From Azospirillum baldaniorum (GTDB taxonomy: Bacteria > Pseudomonadota > Alphaproteobacteria > Azospirillales > Azospirillaceae), in contig NZ_CP022254.1 of the NCBI RefSeq assembly GCF_003119195.2, positions 1 through 64,000 of the forward strand: a stretch of DNA of 64,000 nt. Direction: 5' to 3'. This document shows, one piece after another, positions 40,306 through 50,401 of the stretch; positions within the stretch are counted from its first letter, which is position 1, and each line of letters opens with the position of its first letter. The notes beneath the pieces were generated by a model. It had not been told where the DNA came from, made no database searches, and was given only the letters and a program-made list of their open reading frames with translations. The position numbers and the translations under genes are program-made.

Positions 40306-42459
40306 ATGAGCGAGTTCCCGAAGAAGACCCAGGCCGACTGGCAGACCCTGGCCGCCAAGGACCTGGGCGCCAACGGGACGCTCGAAGACCTCGTCTGGAA
40401 GACTCCGGAAGGGCTGGACGTCAAGGCCCTCTACACCGCCGACGATCTGGAAGGGCTGGAGCTGGACAGCCTGCCCGGCTTCCCGCCCTTCACCCGCGGC
40501 CCGCGCGCCACGATGTACGCGGTGAAGCCCTGGACCATCCGCCAGTACGCCGGGTTCTCGACCGCCGAGGACTCCAACGCCTTCTACAAGGCGAACCTGA
40601 AAGCCGGGCAGATGGGCCTGTCGGTCGCCTTCGATCTCGCCACCCACCGCGGCTATGACAGCGACCACCCGCGCGTGGTCGGCGACGTGGGCAAGGCCGG
40701 CGTGGCCATCGACAGCGTCGAGGACATGAAGATCCTCTTCGACGGCATCCCGCTCGACAAGATGTCGGTGTCGATGACCATGAACGGCGCGGTGCTGCCG
40801 ATCCTCGCCGGCTACATCGTCGCCGCGGAGGAGCAGGGTGTCAGTCAGGACAAGCTGAGCGGGACCATCCAGAACGACATCCTCAAGGAGTTCATGGTCC
40901 GCAACACCTACATCTACCCGCCCGAACCCTCGATGCGGATCATCGCGGACATCATCGAGTACACGGCGCTGAACATGCCGAAGTTCAACTCGATCTCGAT
41001 TTCCGGTTACCACATGCAGGAGGCCGGGGCGACCGCGGTGCAGGAGTTGGCCTTCACCATCGCCGACGGCCTCGAATATGTCCGCGCCGCCATGTCCAAG
41101 GGGCTGCCGGTCGACAAGTTCGCGCCGCGCCTGTCCTTCTTCTTCTCCATCGGCATGAACTTCTTCATGGAGATCGCCAAGCTGCGCGCCGCGCGCCTGC
41201 TCTGGTCGACCCTGATGAAGCAGAAGTTCGACCCGAAGGACGCCCGCTCGCTGGCCCTGCGCACCCACTGCCAGACCTCCGGCGTCAGCCTGACCGAGCA
41301 GGACCCTTACAACAACGTCATCCGCACCACCATCGAGGCGATGGCCGCCGTGCTGGGCGGCACCCAGTCGCTGCACACCAACGCCTTCGACGAGGCGCTG
41401 GGCCTGCCGACCAAATTCTCCGCCCGCATCGCCCGCAACACCCAGCTCATCATCGCCGAGGAGTCGGGCGTCACCAACGTGGTCGATCCGCTGGGCGGCT
41501 CCTACTACATCGAGAATCTGACCCACAGCCTCGCCAACGCCGCGCTCGACCTCATCAACAAGGTCGAGGATCTGGGCGGCATGACCAAGGCGGTGGACAG
41601 CGGCATGCCCAAGCTGCTGATCGAGGAGGCCGCCGCCCGCCGGCAGGCCCGCGTCGACCGCGCCGAGGAGGTGATCGTCGGCGTCAACAAGTACCGTCCG
41701 GAGAACCCCGAGATGGTCGACGTGCTGGACATCGACAACACGGCGGTCCGCGAATCCCAGATCGCCCGACTGAACAGCGTGCGCGCCAACCGCGACGACG
41801 CCAAGTGCCGCGCCGCCCTGGAGGCCCTGACCAAGGCCGCCACGGAGAAGTCCGGCAACCTGCTCGCCCTGGCGGTGGAGGCCACCCGCGCCCGTGCCAC
41901 GGTCGGCGAGATTTCCGACGCGCTGGAGAAGGCCTTCACCCGCCATGTCGCGGTCATTCGCTCCGTCTCTGGCGTCTACGGCGCCGCCTATGAGGGCGAC
42001 GAGGGCTTCAAGAGGATCCAGGAGGAGGTGTCCGCCTTCGCCGCCGAGGAGGGCCGCCGCCCGCGCATCCTCGTCGTGAAGATGGGACAGGACGGGCACG
42101 ACCGTGGCGCCAAGGTCATCGCCACCAGTTTCGCCGACATTGGCTTCGACGTGGACATCGGGCCGCTGTTCCAGACCCCGGAGGAGGCTGCCCGTCAGGC
42201 GGTGGAGAACGACGTGCACGTCATCGGCGTGTCGTCCCAGGCCGCCGGCCACAAGACGCTGGTCCCGCAGCTGGTCGAGGAGCTGCGCCGCCAAGGCGCC
42301 GGGGACATCCTGGTTGTCTGCGGCGGCGTGATCCCCCCGCAGGACTACGACTACCTCTACAAGGCGGGCGCCGCCGCCATCTACGGCCCCGGCACCAACA
42401 TCCCGAAGGCCGCCTCCGACATCCTGGCCATCCTGCGCAAGCAGAAGGCCGCGGCGTAG
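40306..42459 (+). CDS. mcm: Methylmalonyl-CoA mutase, single-chain type
   Basis: The 717-residue enzyme isomerises (R)-methylmalonyl-CoA to succinyl-CoA using adenosylcobalamin. The N-terminal barrel contains [28 protein letters not shown] and [11 protein letters not shown]. The C-terminal B12 domain has the lower-ligand motif [13 protein letters not shown] with His598, followed by [12 protein letters not shown] and [16 protein letters not shown]. Its length and complete catalytic half indicate the homodimeric bacterial/mitochondrial type rather than a heterodimer. GAGGAGA precedes the ATG at 40306. It completes the propionyl-CoA route begun by PccAB. The required epimerase and the MeaB chaperone are not in the window. 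Confidence 0.96.
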   Translation: MSEFPKKTQADWQTLAAKDLGANGTLEDLVWKTPEGLDVKALYTADDLEGLELDSLPGFPPFTRGPRATMYAVKPWTIRQYAGFSTAEDSNAFYKANLKAGQMGLSVAFDLATHRGYDSDHPRVVGDVGKAGVAIDSVEDMKILFDGIPLDKMSVSMTMNGAVLPILAGYIVAAEEQGVSQDKLSGTIQNDILKEFMVRNTYIYPPEPSMRIIADIIEYTALNMPKFNSISISGYHMQEAGATAVQELAFTIADGLEYVRAAMSKGLPVDKFAPRLSFFFSIGMNFFMEIAKLRAARLLWSTLMKQKFDPKDARSLALRTHCQTSGVSLTEQDPYNNVIRTTIEAMAAVLGGTQSLHTNAFDEALGLPTKFSARIARNTQLIIAEESGVTNVVDPLGGSYYIENLTHSLANAALDLINKVEDLGGMTKAVDSGMPKLLIEEAAARRQARVDRAEEVIVGVNKYRPENPEMVDVLDIDNTAVRESQIARLNSVRANRDDAKCRAALEALTKAATEKSGNLLALAVEATRARATVGEISDALEKAFTRHVAVIRSVSGVYGAAYEGDEGFKRIQEEVSAFAAEEGRRPRILVVKMGQDGHDRGAKVIATSFADIGFDVDIGPLFQTPEEAARQAVENDVHVIGVSSQAAGHKTLVPQLVEELRRQGAGDILVVCGGVIPPQDYDYLYKAGAAAIYGPGTNIPKAASDILAILRKQKAAA

Positions 42460-42477
42460 AGCGGCGCCAGCACTTTT

Positions 42478-42515
42478 CCCTCCCCCGCCCAGCGGGGGAG
42501 GGCTAGGGTGGGGGC
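42478..42515. repeat. Dispersed GC-rich palindromic element, copy 2
   Basis: The CCCTCCCCCGC...GCGGGGGAGGG core of the element at 40182 recurs 19 bases after the mutase stop, followed by the GGGTGGGGGC flank but without the left CCCCCACCC arm. It probably ends the mutase transcript or is a truncated copy. Confidence 0.8.
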
Positions 42516-42541
42516 TCCTTCAAGAACGCGCTCCACTTCCC

Positions 42542-43234
42542 TTGTCCATCACCGCCGAAACCGACCTCTACGCCCCCGTCAAAGCCTTCCTCGAAGCCCA
42601 GGGCTACGATGTGAAGGCCGAAATCCATGGCTGCGACCTCGTCGCGGTGCGCGGGGCCGAGCCGCCGCTGATCGTCGAGCTGAAGAAGCGCTTCACCCTG
42701 GACCTGCTGCTTCAGGGGGTCGACCGGCTCGCCCTGACCGACACCGTCTATCTCGCCGTGCCGCAGCCGGGGCGCAAGGCCAGCGGTGCATCGCCCCACG
42801 ACAGCGGGGTGCGCAAGCTCTGCCGGCGGCTGGGCGTCGGGCTGCTGATCGTCGACATCGGCCGGGCCGCTGGGCATGAGGTGGAGGTTCTGCTCGACCC
42901 CGTTCCCTACAGCCCGCGCAAGGACAGGACGCGCGCCGCCCGCCTGCTGGGAGAGCATACGCGGCGCCGCGGCGATCCCAACCGGGGCGGCTCCACCCGC
43001 GTGCCGATCGTCACCGCCTACCGTCAGGACGCGCTGCGCTGCGCCCGGCTGTTGCAGGCCGGGCCGCTGTCGCTGAAGGCGCTGCGCGCGGCCGGGGCAC
43101 CGAAGGACGCCGCGGCCATCCTTCAACGCAACGTCTATGGCTGGTTCGAGCGCATCGCCAAGGGCACCTATGGGCTGAGCGAGGCCGGCGTCCAGGGTGT
43201 GGAGACCTTCGCCCACGCGCTCGCCGCCGAATAG
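42542..43234 (+). CDS. DUF2161 family protein, PD-(D/E)XK nuclease-like
   Basis: The 230-residue product begins SITAETDLYAPVKAFLEAQGYDVKAEIHGCDLVAV, then PLIVELKK. The E...D...ExK spacing is the core of the PD-(D/E)XK nuclease fold (Asp in GCDLVAV, Glu and Lys in VELKK), and the whole matches the DUF2161 family of Alphaproteobacteria. The C-terminal part is helical, with TRVPIVTAYRQDALRCARLL and a winged-helix-like LSLKALRAAG. Function is not established; the fold suggests DNA binding or cleavage. The start is the TTG at 42542; no better start is close. The gene ends 7 bases before the convergent TPR-GT41 gene. Confidence 0.8.
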   Translation: MSITAETDLYAPVKAFLEAQGYDVKAEIHGCDLVAVRGAEPPLIVELKKRFTLDLLLQGVDRLALTDTVYLAVPQPGRKASGASPHDSGVRKLCRRLGVGLLIVDIGRAAGHEVEVLLDPVPYSPRKDRTRAARLLGEHTRRRGDPNRGGSTRVPIVTAYRQDALRCARLLQAGPLSLKALRAAGAPKDAAAILQRNVYGWFERIAKGTYGLSEAGVQGVETFAHALAAE

Positions 43235-43241
43235 GCGTGCT

Positions 43242-45449
43242 TTACCGTGCCGTCGCGCACCAACGCCGCCAGAGCGTGCGGAAGGCGGCCTCATAGGCGC
43301 GGGCCAGCGCCGGAACGTCGCCCAGCGGAGAGGACATGACACGGCTCCGCAGACCCGCGCGCAAGGTGGCCAGCGCGTCGAGGTCGCCGGCCAGCGCCAC
43401 CGCGCGGGCGGCGTAGGCGTCGGCATCGGGCGCGATCAGCTCGGACAGTCCGGCCGAGACCATCATCGCGGATCCCACCCGCGCGATTCCCAGGTCCCGG
43501 AGACGGCCCGCCGGCACGATCACCGGTACCCCCATCCACAGCGCCTCGCAGGTCGTGGTGTGGCCGTTGTAGGGGTAGGGGTCCAGTCCGATGTCCATGT
43601 CGTTGTAGTCGGCGAGGTTGGCGTGGATGCCGGCCGGCGGGCGGCGAAGCTCCAGCCGGTCCGAGGCCACGCCGTGGCAGGCGAACAGCGCCGTCAGGTG
43701 GGCGCGCGAGGCCGGATCGCGCATCGCCTTGTACTTCAGCAGCAGACGGGAGTTCGGGACGGCCCTCAGCACGCCCGCCCACAGGGCCGCCGTTTCCTCG
43801 GTGATCTTGCTGAGGTTGTTGAAGGAGCCGAACGTGATGAAGCCGTTGCGCGACGCCGGCAGCGGACCGACCTCCGGCGCTTCGGGCGGTCCCTGATAGG
43901 CCCAGGAGAAGCGGGGCAGCCGCAGCAGCGGCTCGGCGTAATGGGCCTCTTCCCCCGGCGGGGCAAGCAGGGCGTCGGTGATGCAGGCGTCGAAGCGGTC
44001 GATGCCGGTCGTCACGATGTTCACCGCCGTGGTCACCTGCACCGGCGCCGGGCGCCGGGTGAAGACGCCCAGCCGGTTGCCCGCGGTGTGGGAGGCCAGA
44101 TCCACCAGAATGTCCACCCCGTCCTGCCGGACCCGGACGGCCAACTCCTCCTCGGTCAGGGCGGCCGCGTCGCACCAACGGTCGGCCAGGGCGCGGAAGC
44201 GCTCCGTCTTGGCGTCGGGGGCGGTGGCGGTCGAATAGAAGAACAACTCCACCAGCGACCGGTCGAAGGCGCGGAACAGCGGCTCCATGTAGAAGGAGAA
44301 GGCGTGGTTGCGGAAGTCGCCGGACACCAGTCCGACGCGCAGGCGGCGGTCCGGGTCGGGTTCGTTGGCTGGGCGCGGCAGGGGCTCTGCCACGGCGAAA
44401 CGCTCCGCCCAGCGCCGTGATTCCTCCAGCAAACCCGCACCGTCCTGACCGTTGCGGTAGAGCAGAGCGCACAGGTATCGGCTGCGCGCGTCGCGGTCGT
44501 CGGGGTCGAGCCGGACAGCCCGTTGGAGCAGCGGCAGCGATTCCTCCACCCGTCCCATCAGACCCAGCGCCCCGGCGAGGTTGCTGAACGCACCCGCGTG
44601 GCCAGGATGCAGCGCGAGCGCCCGCCGCGCCGCCTCGGCCGCCGCGCCGTAGCGTCCCAAGGTCTCGCAGGCGGCGGACAGGTTGACCCAGCCCTCCACA
44701 TGGCCCGGCTGCACGGAAAGCGCCCGCCGGCAGGCTGTGGCGCCGTCCGCGGTGCGACCGGTCTCGTCGAGCAGCAGGCCGAGGTTGCTCAGGGCTTCGG
44801 CGTGGCCGGGGGCGAGCGCCAGCGTATGGCGGAATTCCCGCATCGCTCCGCTCCGGTCACCCAGCGCATAGAGCGCCGCCGCGCGGTCGAAGCGGATGCC
44901 CGCATCCTCCGGCAGCAGCCCCACCGACCGTTCCAGGAGCGCTGCGGCCTCCGCACGCCGCCCGGCGTCGCGGTGGGGGCGCGCCATGATCTGCAGCAGC
45001 AGGGCGGCGCGTCCCGCGGCGCGGTGGTCGCCGGGCATCAGCCGCACCGCGCGCTCCAGCGCCGTGACCGCCGCTTCGCGCAAATGGATGCCGCCATGGG
45101 GCAGGGCGTTGCCGAAGCGGTACCAGCCCTCCGCCGCATCGGGGGCCAGCGACAGAGCGCGGCGATGGGCGGCGGCGGCCCGCTCCGGCTGCCCCGCGGC
45201 GTCGAGGATGTTGGCGAGGTTGGCGGGATAATCCGCCGCGTCGGGGCGCAGCGCCATGGCCTCGCCGATCAGCGCCGCGGCCTGTTCCACGCGCCCGGCC
45301 TGCCCGCACAGCACGCCCAGCAGGTGGCGGGCGTCGGCCTGCTCGGGGGCGGCCTCCAGGATGCGCCCGTACAGGATCTCCGCCTCCGCCAACCGCCCGT
45401 TCATGTGGTGGTCGAGCGCGGCGGCGAGGGCTTCGGCTATGGTCGCCAG
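43242..45449 (-). CDS. TPR protein with GT41 O-GlcNAc-transferase-like domain
   Basis: About eight tetratricopeptide repeats (residues 15-335; for example AEAWYR-like units ending in GRxxEAxxxxRRAL) are followed by a GT41 catalytic region. The latter shows VDILVDLASHTAGNRLGVFTRRPAPVQV, NGFITFGSFNNLSKITEETAALW and MDIGLDPYPYNGHTTTCEALWMGVPVIV, all hallmarks of OGT/SPINDLY-like transferases. It would move GlcNAc or fucose from a nucleotide sugar to proteins in the cytoplasm, with the TPRs choosing targets. I place the start at CTG 45449, which has CGGAGG 6 bases upstream and yields the familiar N-terminus ATIAEALAAALDHH. The first ATG is at 45404. It lies 85 bases behind dctD on the same strand; targets are unknown. 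Confidence 0.85.
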   Translation of the reverse strand: MATIAEALAAALDHHMNGRLAEAEILYGRILEAAPEQADARHLLGVLCGQAGRVEQAAALIGEAMALRPDAADYPANLANILDAAGQPERAAAAHRRALSLAPDAAEGWYRFGNALPHGGIHLREAAVTALERAVRLMPGDHRAAGRAALLLQIMARPHRDAGRRAEAAALLERSVGLLPEDAGIRFDRAAALYALGDRSGAMREFRHTLALAPGHAEALSNLGLLLDETGRTADGATACRRALSVQPGHVEGWVNLSAACETLGRYGAAAEAARRALALHPGHAGAFSNLAGALGLMGRVEESLPLLQRAVRLDPDDRDARSRYLCALLYRNGQDGAGLLEESRRWAERFAVAEPLPRPANEPDPDRRLRVGLVSGDFRNHAFSFYMEPLFRAFDRSLVELFFYSTATAPDAKTERFRALADRWCDAAALTEEELAVRVRQDGVDILVDLASHTAGNRLGVFTRRPAPVQVTTAVNIVTTGIDRFDACITDALLAPPGEEAHYAEPLLRLPRFSWAYQGPPEAPEVGPLPASRNGFITFGSFNNLSKITEETAALWAGVLRAVPNSRLLLKYKAMRDPASRAHLTALFACHGVASDRLELRRPPAGIHANLADYNDMDIGLDPYPYNGHTTTCEALWMGVPVIVPAGRLRDLGIARVGSAMMVSAGLSELIAPDADAYAARAVALAGDLDALATLRAGLRSRVMSSPLGDVPALARAYEAAFRTLWRRWCATAR

Positions 45450-45534
45450 GGCGGGCCTCCGGTGTACATGGGGCGGGCGGATCAGATGGCTTTTTCGCCC
45501 ATCGCGGTCCCGCCGTCCACCGTCCGAAGAAAGG

Positions 45535-46914
45535 TCACTCCACGAAATCCTCGCGGCTGAGGCCGTAGCGCTTCAGCTTGTCGTAGAAGGTCTTGCGCGG
45601 AATGTTCAGCGCCTCGATGGCGGCCTTCACGCTGCCTTTGCAACGGGCCAACTCGCTTTCGATCAGGCTCTTCTCGAACAGGTCCACCTGCTCCGCCAGC
45701 GACAGGCCGCTGCGGCCCGCCGCCATCGCCGGAGCGGCGCCGCCCACCGCGGACAGCGCGTCGTCCAGCCCCAGCACGAAGCGGTCGGCGGCGTTGCGCA
45801 GCTCGCGGACGTTGCCGGGCCAGTCGTGGGCCGCCAGCCGCTGCACCTGCGCCGGGCTGGGCGCGCGGGGCTCGCGGTTGTAGCGCGCGGCGGCCTGGAG
45901 GACGAAATGCTGGAACAGCAGGGGGATGTCATCGCGGCGGTCGCGCAGCGGCGGGATGGTCACCACGACGACATTGAGCCGGTAATAGAGATCCTCGCGG
46001 AACTTGCCCTCGCTGGCCGCCTTGCGCAGGTCGACCTTGGTCGCGGCGACGACGCGCAGGTCCACGGGGATCAGCTCGTTCGAGCCGAGCGGCTCCACCA
46101 CCCGCTCCTGGATCACGCGCAGCAGCTTGACCTGGAGCGAGAGCGGCATGCTCTCGATCTCGTCGAGGAAGAGCGTGCCGCCGCTGGCGTGCTCGATGCG
46201 CCCGACGCGGCGCTTGCCGGCCCCGGTGAAGGCCCCGGCCTCGTGCCCGAACAGCTCGCTCTCGAAGATCGCCTCGGGCATGGCGCCGCAGTTCAGGGCG
46301 ACGAAGGGGTGCTTGCGCCGGCCGCTGCCGGCGTGGAGGGCGCGGGCGACCATCTCCTTGCCGGTGCCGGTCTCGCCCAGCACCAGAACGTCGGCGTCGG
46401 TGTCGGCCACCGCGGCGATGGCGCCGCGCAGCCGCTCGATCCCCGGCGTCCGCCCGACGATGGGCGAGGTCTCCCCGGCGGGCAACCCGGCCAGCTGGTC
46501 GCGCAGGCGCCGGTTCTCCAGCACAAGCCGGCGCTTCTCCACCGCGCGCCGCGTCACCTCGACCAGCCGGTCGGAGGGGAAGGGCTTTTCCAGGAAATCG
46601 TAGGCGCCGCGCCGCATCGCCTCCACCGCCATCGGCACGTCGCCGTGGCCGGTGATCAGGATGACCGGCAGTTCGGGGTCGAGCGCGAGGGCGCGCTCCA
46701 TCAGCTCCAGCCCGTCGATCTGCGGCATGCGCACGTCGGTGACCAGGGCGCCCGGCCAGTCGCGGCCGAGATGGCGCAACGCGCGCTCCGCCCCGTCGCA
46801 AGCGGTGACGTCGAAGCCCGCCAGTTCCAGCGCCTGCTGCCCGGCGAGACGGACGGACCGCTCGTCGTCCACGAAGAGGACGGAGCCGCCCGGGGCGATG
46901 CTGCCGGTCGTCAT
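45535..46914 (-). CDS. dctD: C4-dicarboxylate response regulator, sigma-54 activator DctD
   Basis: The 459-residue protein has a receiver domain (phosphoacceptor D60 in LVTDVRMP), a sigma-54 AAA+ domain (Walker A GETGTGKE at 180-187; GAFTGA loop at 227-232; Walker B LFLDEIESM), and a C-terminal Fis-type HTH (SVKAAIEALNIPRKTFYDKLKRYGL). After phosphorylation by DctB it activates the sigma-54 promoter of dctA, whose -24/-12 sequence and upstream palindromes are present in the divergent region. Its ATG overlaps the dctB stop (ATGA). Assignment to DctD rather than another NtrC-like regulator rests on the gene order dctBD-dctA. Confidence 0.93.
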   Translation of the reverse strand: MTTGSIAPGGSVLFVDDERSVRLAGQQALELAGFDVTACDGAERALRHLGRDWPGALVTDVRMPQIDGLELMERALALDPELPVILITGHGDVPMAVEAMRRGAYDFLEKPFPSDRLVEVTRRAVEKRRLVLENRRLRDQLAGLPAGETSPIVGRTPGIERLRGAIAAVADTDADVLVLGETGTGKEMVARALHAGSGRRKHPFVALNCGAMPEAIFESELFGHEAGAFTGAGKRRVGRIEHASGGTLFLDEIESMPLSLQVKLLRVIQERVVEPLGSNELIPVDLRVVAATKVDLRKAASEGKFREDLYYRLNVVVVTIPPLRDRRDDIPLLFQHFVLQAAARYNREPRAPSPAQVQRLAAHDWPGNVRELRNAADRFVLGLDDALSAVGGAAPAMAAGRSGLSLAEQVDLFEKSLIESELARCKGSVKAAIEALNIPRKTFYDKLKRYGLSREDFVE

Positions 46915-48740
46915 GTCTGGATATCCCTGCGCTTGAGGCGGATGGTGAAGAGGGCGCCGCCCTCCGGATGGTTGGCGGCGGTCAGGCTGCCGCCGAAATC
47001 CTCGACGATGCCGTGGCTGATCGACAGGCCGAGGCCGAGCCCGTCGCCCGCCTCCTTGGTCGTGAAGAAGGGCACGAACATGCGCGGCAGGTCGGCCTCC
47101 GCGATGCCGGGGCCGCTGTCGCGGACGGTCAGCACCGCCTCCTCCCCCTCCGCGGCCAGAGCGATGCGGACATGGCGGTGGGGGGAGGCGCGCATGGCGT
47201 CGGCGGCGTTGCCGATCAGGTTGACCAGCACCTGCTGCAACCGCACGTCCTCGCCGGTGACCAGCAGGGGGCCGGGCGGCAGATCGGTGTCCACCGTCAC
47301 GGACTCGCGGCGCAGCCGGGCCTCCAGCAGGGCCAGCGCCTGTCCGATGGCGGCAGCGGCGGAGACGGCACCCAGCGTGCCCGAGGCGCGCCGGGCGAAG
47401 CCCTTCAGGCTGCGGGTGATGGCGGCCATGCGGTCGGTCAGGTCGGCGATCTCCGCCAGATTGTCGCGCACCGCGTCCGGCCGTCCGCGCTCCAGCAGAA
47501 CCACCGCGTTGTCGGCGAAGCTGCGGATGGCGGCGAGCGGCTGGTTGATCTCGTGGGCCATGGCCGCCGACATCTGGCCCAGCGCCGCCAGCTTGGCCGC
47601 CTGGGTCAGCTCGTTCTCGGTGGCGCGCAGTTCCGCCGTGGCGGCGGCCACGCGGCGCTCCAGCTCGGCCCGCGCCTCCTCCTGGAGGGCCAGCCGCTCC
47701 ACGAGGTTGAGGCGGCGCTGGGCCAGCGCGTGGCCGGTCAGGGCGGCCAGCGCCACCACCGCGGCGGCGAGCAGCCCGGCCTGCTGGGCGCGGGTGGCGA
47801 CCGGGGCGAGGCTGGTCAGGGCGTGGATCGTCCAGTCGCCGCCGGGCACCGCGGCGGATTGCAGGAGGTAGCGCCGCTCCGCGTTGCCCTCCCTCAGCGT
47901 GATGCGGTCGGATGCCCCGCCGAAGGCCCAGGGCAGGGTGGGGATCTCCTCGGTCGCGGGGACCGCCGCCGCGGGCAGCGTGACCGGCAGGCGGCGGGGC
48001 AGGGCGTTGTAGCGCCAGCCCTCGACGTTGGTGATGAAGACGACGCCGTCGCGGTCGGAGACCAGAACCTTCTCCTGGCCGTGCGACCAGGCGCGTTCCA
48101 ACTCCTGGAAGCCGACCTTCAGGACCACAACGCCGGCTGGCCGGCCGCCCGGCCGCCCATCTGTGCGGTTTTCCGCCACCACCCGCTGCGCCGTGTAGTA
48201 GCCGGGGACGAGCGAGGTGGTGCCGAGCGCGAAATGATGTCCTTCCCCCCGCTCCATGGCCGACTGGAAATAGGGGCGGTAGCTGAAATTCTGCCCGACG
48301 AAGCTGGGCGAGGCGTTCCAGTTGCTGGCCGCGACGGTGGTGCCCGCCCCGTTCATCACATAGAGGGCGGACGCATTCAGCGTCGCCGCGATGGCCTCCA
48401 GCTTGCGGTTCAGGCGGTCCACCCGCTCCGGGCTGGGGTCGCGCAGCAGGTCGGCGACCTCCTGGTCGCGGGCGAGCACCATCGGCACGGCGGCGTGCCG
48501 CTCCAATTCCGTGCGCAGGTTGGATTCGTACAGCGACAGTTGCGCCGACCCCTGTTCGCGCAGGGATTCGCCGGCATTGTCCGCCGCCAGGCCCGCGGCC
48601 ACCGCCGCCGCCAGCGGCATGCCGACGACCAGCACGGCCAGCATCACCCGCCGCGGACGGGCGAACAGGAGGGGCATCCGCCGGGCAACCCAGTCGCGGC
48701 TTTGCGAAAATGTCCAGCGGGTGGGGGCGATCCTAACCAA
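46911..48740 (-). CDS. dctB: C4-dicarboxylate sensor histidine kinase DctB
   Basis: The product has an N-terminal membrane helix (VMLAVLVVGMPLAAAVAAGLAA), a periplasmic double-PDC sensor region with SFVGQNFSYRPYFQSAMERGEG, a second membrane helix, a coiled coil, and then a histidine kinase. The phosphorylated histidine is in MSAAMAHEINQPLAAIRSFADNA, and the ATP-binding part has VLVNLIGNAADAM and GLGLGLSISHGIVEDFGG. It senses C4-dicarboxylates in the periplasm and phosphorylates DctD. The start is uncertain: a TTG at 48740 opens the frame, while an ATG at 48677, just before the first membrane helix, is equally possible. It overlaps dctD by 4 bases. Confidence 0.93.
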   Translation of the reverse strand: MVRIAPTRWTFSQSRDWVARRMPLLFARPRRVMLAVLVVGMPLAAAVAAGLAADNAGESLREQGSAQLSLYESNLRTELERHAAVPMVLARDQEVADLLRDPSPERVDRLNRKLEAIAATLNASALYVMNGAGTTVAASNWNASPSFVGQNFSYRPYFQSAMERGEGHHFALGTTSLVPGYYTAQRVVAENRTDGRPGGRPAGVVVLKVGFQELERAWSHGQEKVLVSDRDGVVFITNVEGWRYNALPRRLPVTLPAAAVPATEEIPTLPWAFGGASDRITLREGNAERRYLLQSAAVPGGDWTIHALTSLAPVATRAQQAGLLAAAVVALAALTGHALAQRRLNLVERLALQEEARAELERRVAAATAELRATENELTQAAKLAALGQMSAAMAHEINQPLAAIRSFADNAVVLLERGRPDAVRDNLAEIADLTDRMAAITRSLKGFARRASGTLGAVSAAAAIGQALALLEARLRRESVTVDTDLPPGPLLVTGEDVRLQQVLVNLIGNAADAMRASPHRHVRIALAAEGEEAVLTVRDSGPGIAEADLPRMFVPFFTTKEAGDGLGLGLSISHGIVEDFGGSLTAANHPEGGALFTIRLKRRDIQT

Positions 48741-48779
48741 CGGTCCTCAATCCATGCTGCGCCGCAACAAGGCATCGCA

Positions 48780-48833
48780 ATGTGCGGATTTTCGCACATG
48801 GATTCCGCCCCTGTCGTGCGGATTCTGACCCAC
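48780..48833 (+). promoter_or_regulatory. Tandem DctD-type upstream activating sites
   Basis: ATGTGCGGATTTTCGCACAT at 48780-48799 is an inverted repeat with 7-base arms and a 6-base spacer. A related site, GTGCGGATTCTGACCCAC, lies at 48816-48833. They sit 40-95 bases upstream of the sigma-54 promoter of dctA, where DctD dimers are expected to bind. Confidence 0.8.
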
Positions 48834-48872
48834 GCGTTCCGTCAGAGCGCTGCGATTGCTCGTTTTTACTTT

Positions 48873-48888
48873 TGGCACACCGTTTGCT
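48873..48888 (+). promoter_or_regulatory. Sigma-54 promoter of dctA
   Basis: TGGCAC-ACCGT-TTGCT matches the -24/-12 consensus TGGCAC-N5-TTGCW with no mismatch. It lies 82 bases upstream of the dctA ATG, downstream of the DctD sites. Confidence 0.93.
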
Positions 48889-48969
48889 TTGACAAGGGCA
48901 TGACGGGCAGGCCGCCGACCGCGAGACAAGAGCGGCAGCCCATTTCAGGAACGCCACGAGGAGACGAAC

Positions 48970-50271
48970 ATGCACGCCCAAGGGCAGCCCCAGAAAAAGC
49001 CATTCTACACGAACCTGACGGTTCAGGTTCTGACCGCGATCACCATCGGCATTCTGCTCGGCCATTTCTATCCGGCCCTTGCGGTGCAGATGAAGCCCCT
49101 GGGCGACGTCTTCATCAAGATGATCAAGATGGTCATCGGCCCTATCGTTTTCCTGACCGTGGTCACCGGCATCTCCTCGATCGGCGACATGAAGAAGGTC
49201 GGCAAGGTCGGCGGCAAGGCGATCCTGTACTTCGAGATCGTCACCACCTTCGCCCTAGGACTCGGCCTGCTGGTCGTCAATCTGGTGAAGCCGGGCTCGG
49301 GAATGAACATCCAGGCCGGCTCGCTGAAGGCTGATGCCGTCGCCAAATACGCGACCGAGGCGCAGAACCACACGACCATCGACTTCCTGGTCAACATCGT
49401 CCCGGACAACGTCATCGGCGCCTTCGTCAAGGGCGACATGCTGCAGATCCTGTTCTTCGCGGTGATCTTCGGCGTCGCGCTGTCCGCCATGGGCCAGAAG
49501 GGCAAGGTGGTCGAGGACATGTTCGAGAAGGTGTCGCACGCCCTGTTCGGCGTCATCGGCATCCTGATGCGCGTCGCCCCGCTGGGTGCGTTCGGCGCGA
49601 TGTCCTTCACCATCGGCAAGTACGGCGTGTCGTCGCTGACCTCGCTCGGCCAGCTGATGGCGGCGGTCTACATCACGATGGCGCTGTTCGTCTTCGTCGT
49701 GCTGGGCAGCATCGCCCGCCTGTACAACTTCAGCCTCCTGACCTTCCTGCGCTACATCAAGGACGAGCTGCTGATCGTGCTCGGCACCTCCTCGTCGGAG
49801 TCCGTGCTGCCGCGCATGATGGAGAAGATGCAGAAGTTCGGCTGCTCCAAGCATGTCGTCGGCCTCGTCATCCCCACCGGCTACTCGTTCAACCTGGATG
49901 GCACCTCCATCTACCTGTCGATGGCCGCGATCTTCATCGCCCAGGCCTTCAACATCGACCTGACGATCTGGCAGCAGCTGACCATCCTCGGCCTGCTGAT
50001 GCTGACCTCGAAGGGTGCGGCTGCGGTTACCGGCGGCGGCTTCGTGACGCTGGCGGCCACCCTGTCGGCCACCGGCCATCTGCCGATCGAAGGTCTGGCG
50101 CTGCTGCTCGGTGTGGACCGCTTCATGTCGGAAGCCCGCGCCATCACCAACCTGATCGGCAACGGCGTCGCCACCATCGTGGTCGCCAAGATGGAAGGCG
50201 AGTTCGACGAGAGCAAGGCGGTCGCCGAATACCAGGAGCACTTCAAGGAACCGGCTCTGGCCCGCATCTGA
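48970..50271 (+). CDS. dctA: C4-dicarboxylate:cation symporter DctA
   Basis: The 433-residue inner-membrane protein belongs to the DAACS/SLC1 family. It has the first helix region [20 protein letters not shown], the conserved [15 protein letters not shown] hairpin (the family's serine-rich re-entrant loop), [17 protein letters not shown], and [31 protein letters not shown]. It imports succinate, fumarate and malate, the preferred carbon sources of root-associated bacteria. GAGGAGA precedes the ATG at 48970. Transcription from the sigma-54 promoter is expected to need DctD and dicarboxylate. Malic enzyme, which acts on imported malate, is the next gene. Confidence 0.96.
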   Translation: MHAQGQPQKKPFYTNLTVQVLTAITIGILLGHFYPALAVQMKPLGDVFIKMIKMVIGPIVFLTVVTGISSIGDMKKVGKVGGKAILYFEIVTTFALGLGLLVVNLVKPGSGMNIQAGSLKADAVAKYATEAQNHTTIDFLVNIVPDNVIGAFVKGDMLQILFFAVIFGVALSAMGQKGKVVEDMFEKVSHALFGVIGILMRVAPLGAFGAMSFTIGKYGVSSLTSLGQLMAAVYITMALFVFVVLGSIARLYNFSLLTFLRYIKDELLIVLGTSSSESVLPRMMEKMQKFGCSKHVVGLVIPTGYSFNLDGTSIYLSMAAIFIAQAFNIDLTIWQQLTILGLLMLTSKGAAAVTGGGFVTLAATLSATGHLPIEGLALLLGVDRFMSEARAITNLIGNGVATIVVAKMEGEFDESKAVAEYQEHFKEPALARI

Positions 50272-50401
50272 CGCGGGTCCGGCCTCCCGTTCCAGGGGGT
50301 GAAAAGGAGGGGGCGGTCCGCCGCGGGCTGCCCCTTTCCCATTCCGGTGCCCGGACAATTCGGGTATAAGCCGGAGGGGAAACAGTTCGTCGTTCGGCAA
50401 A

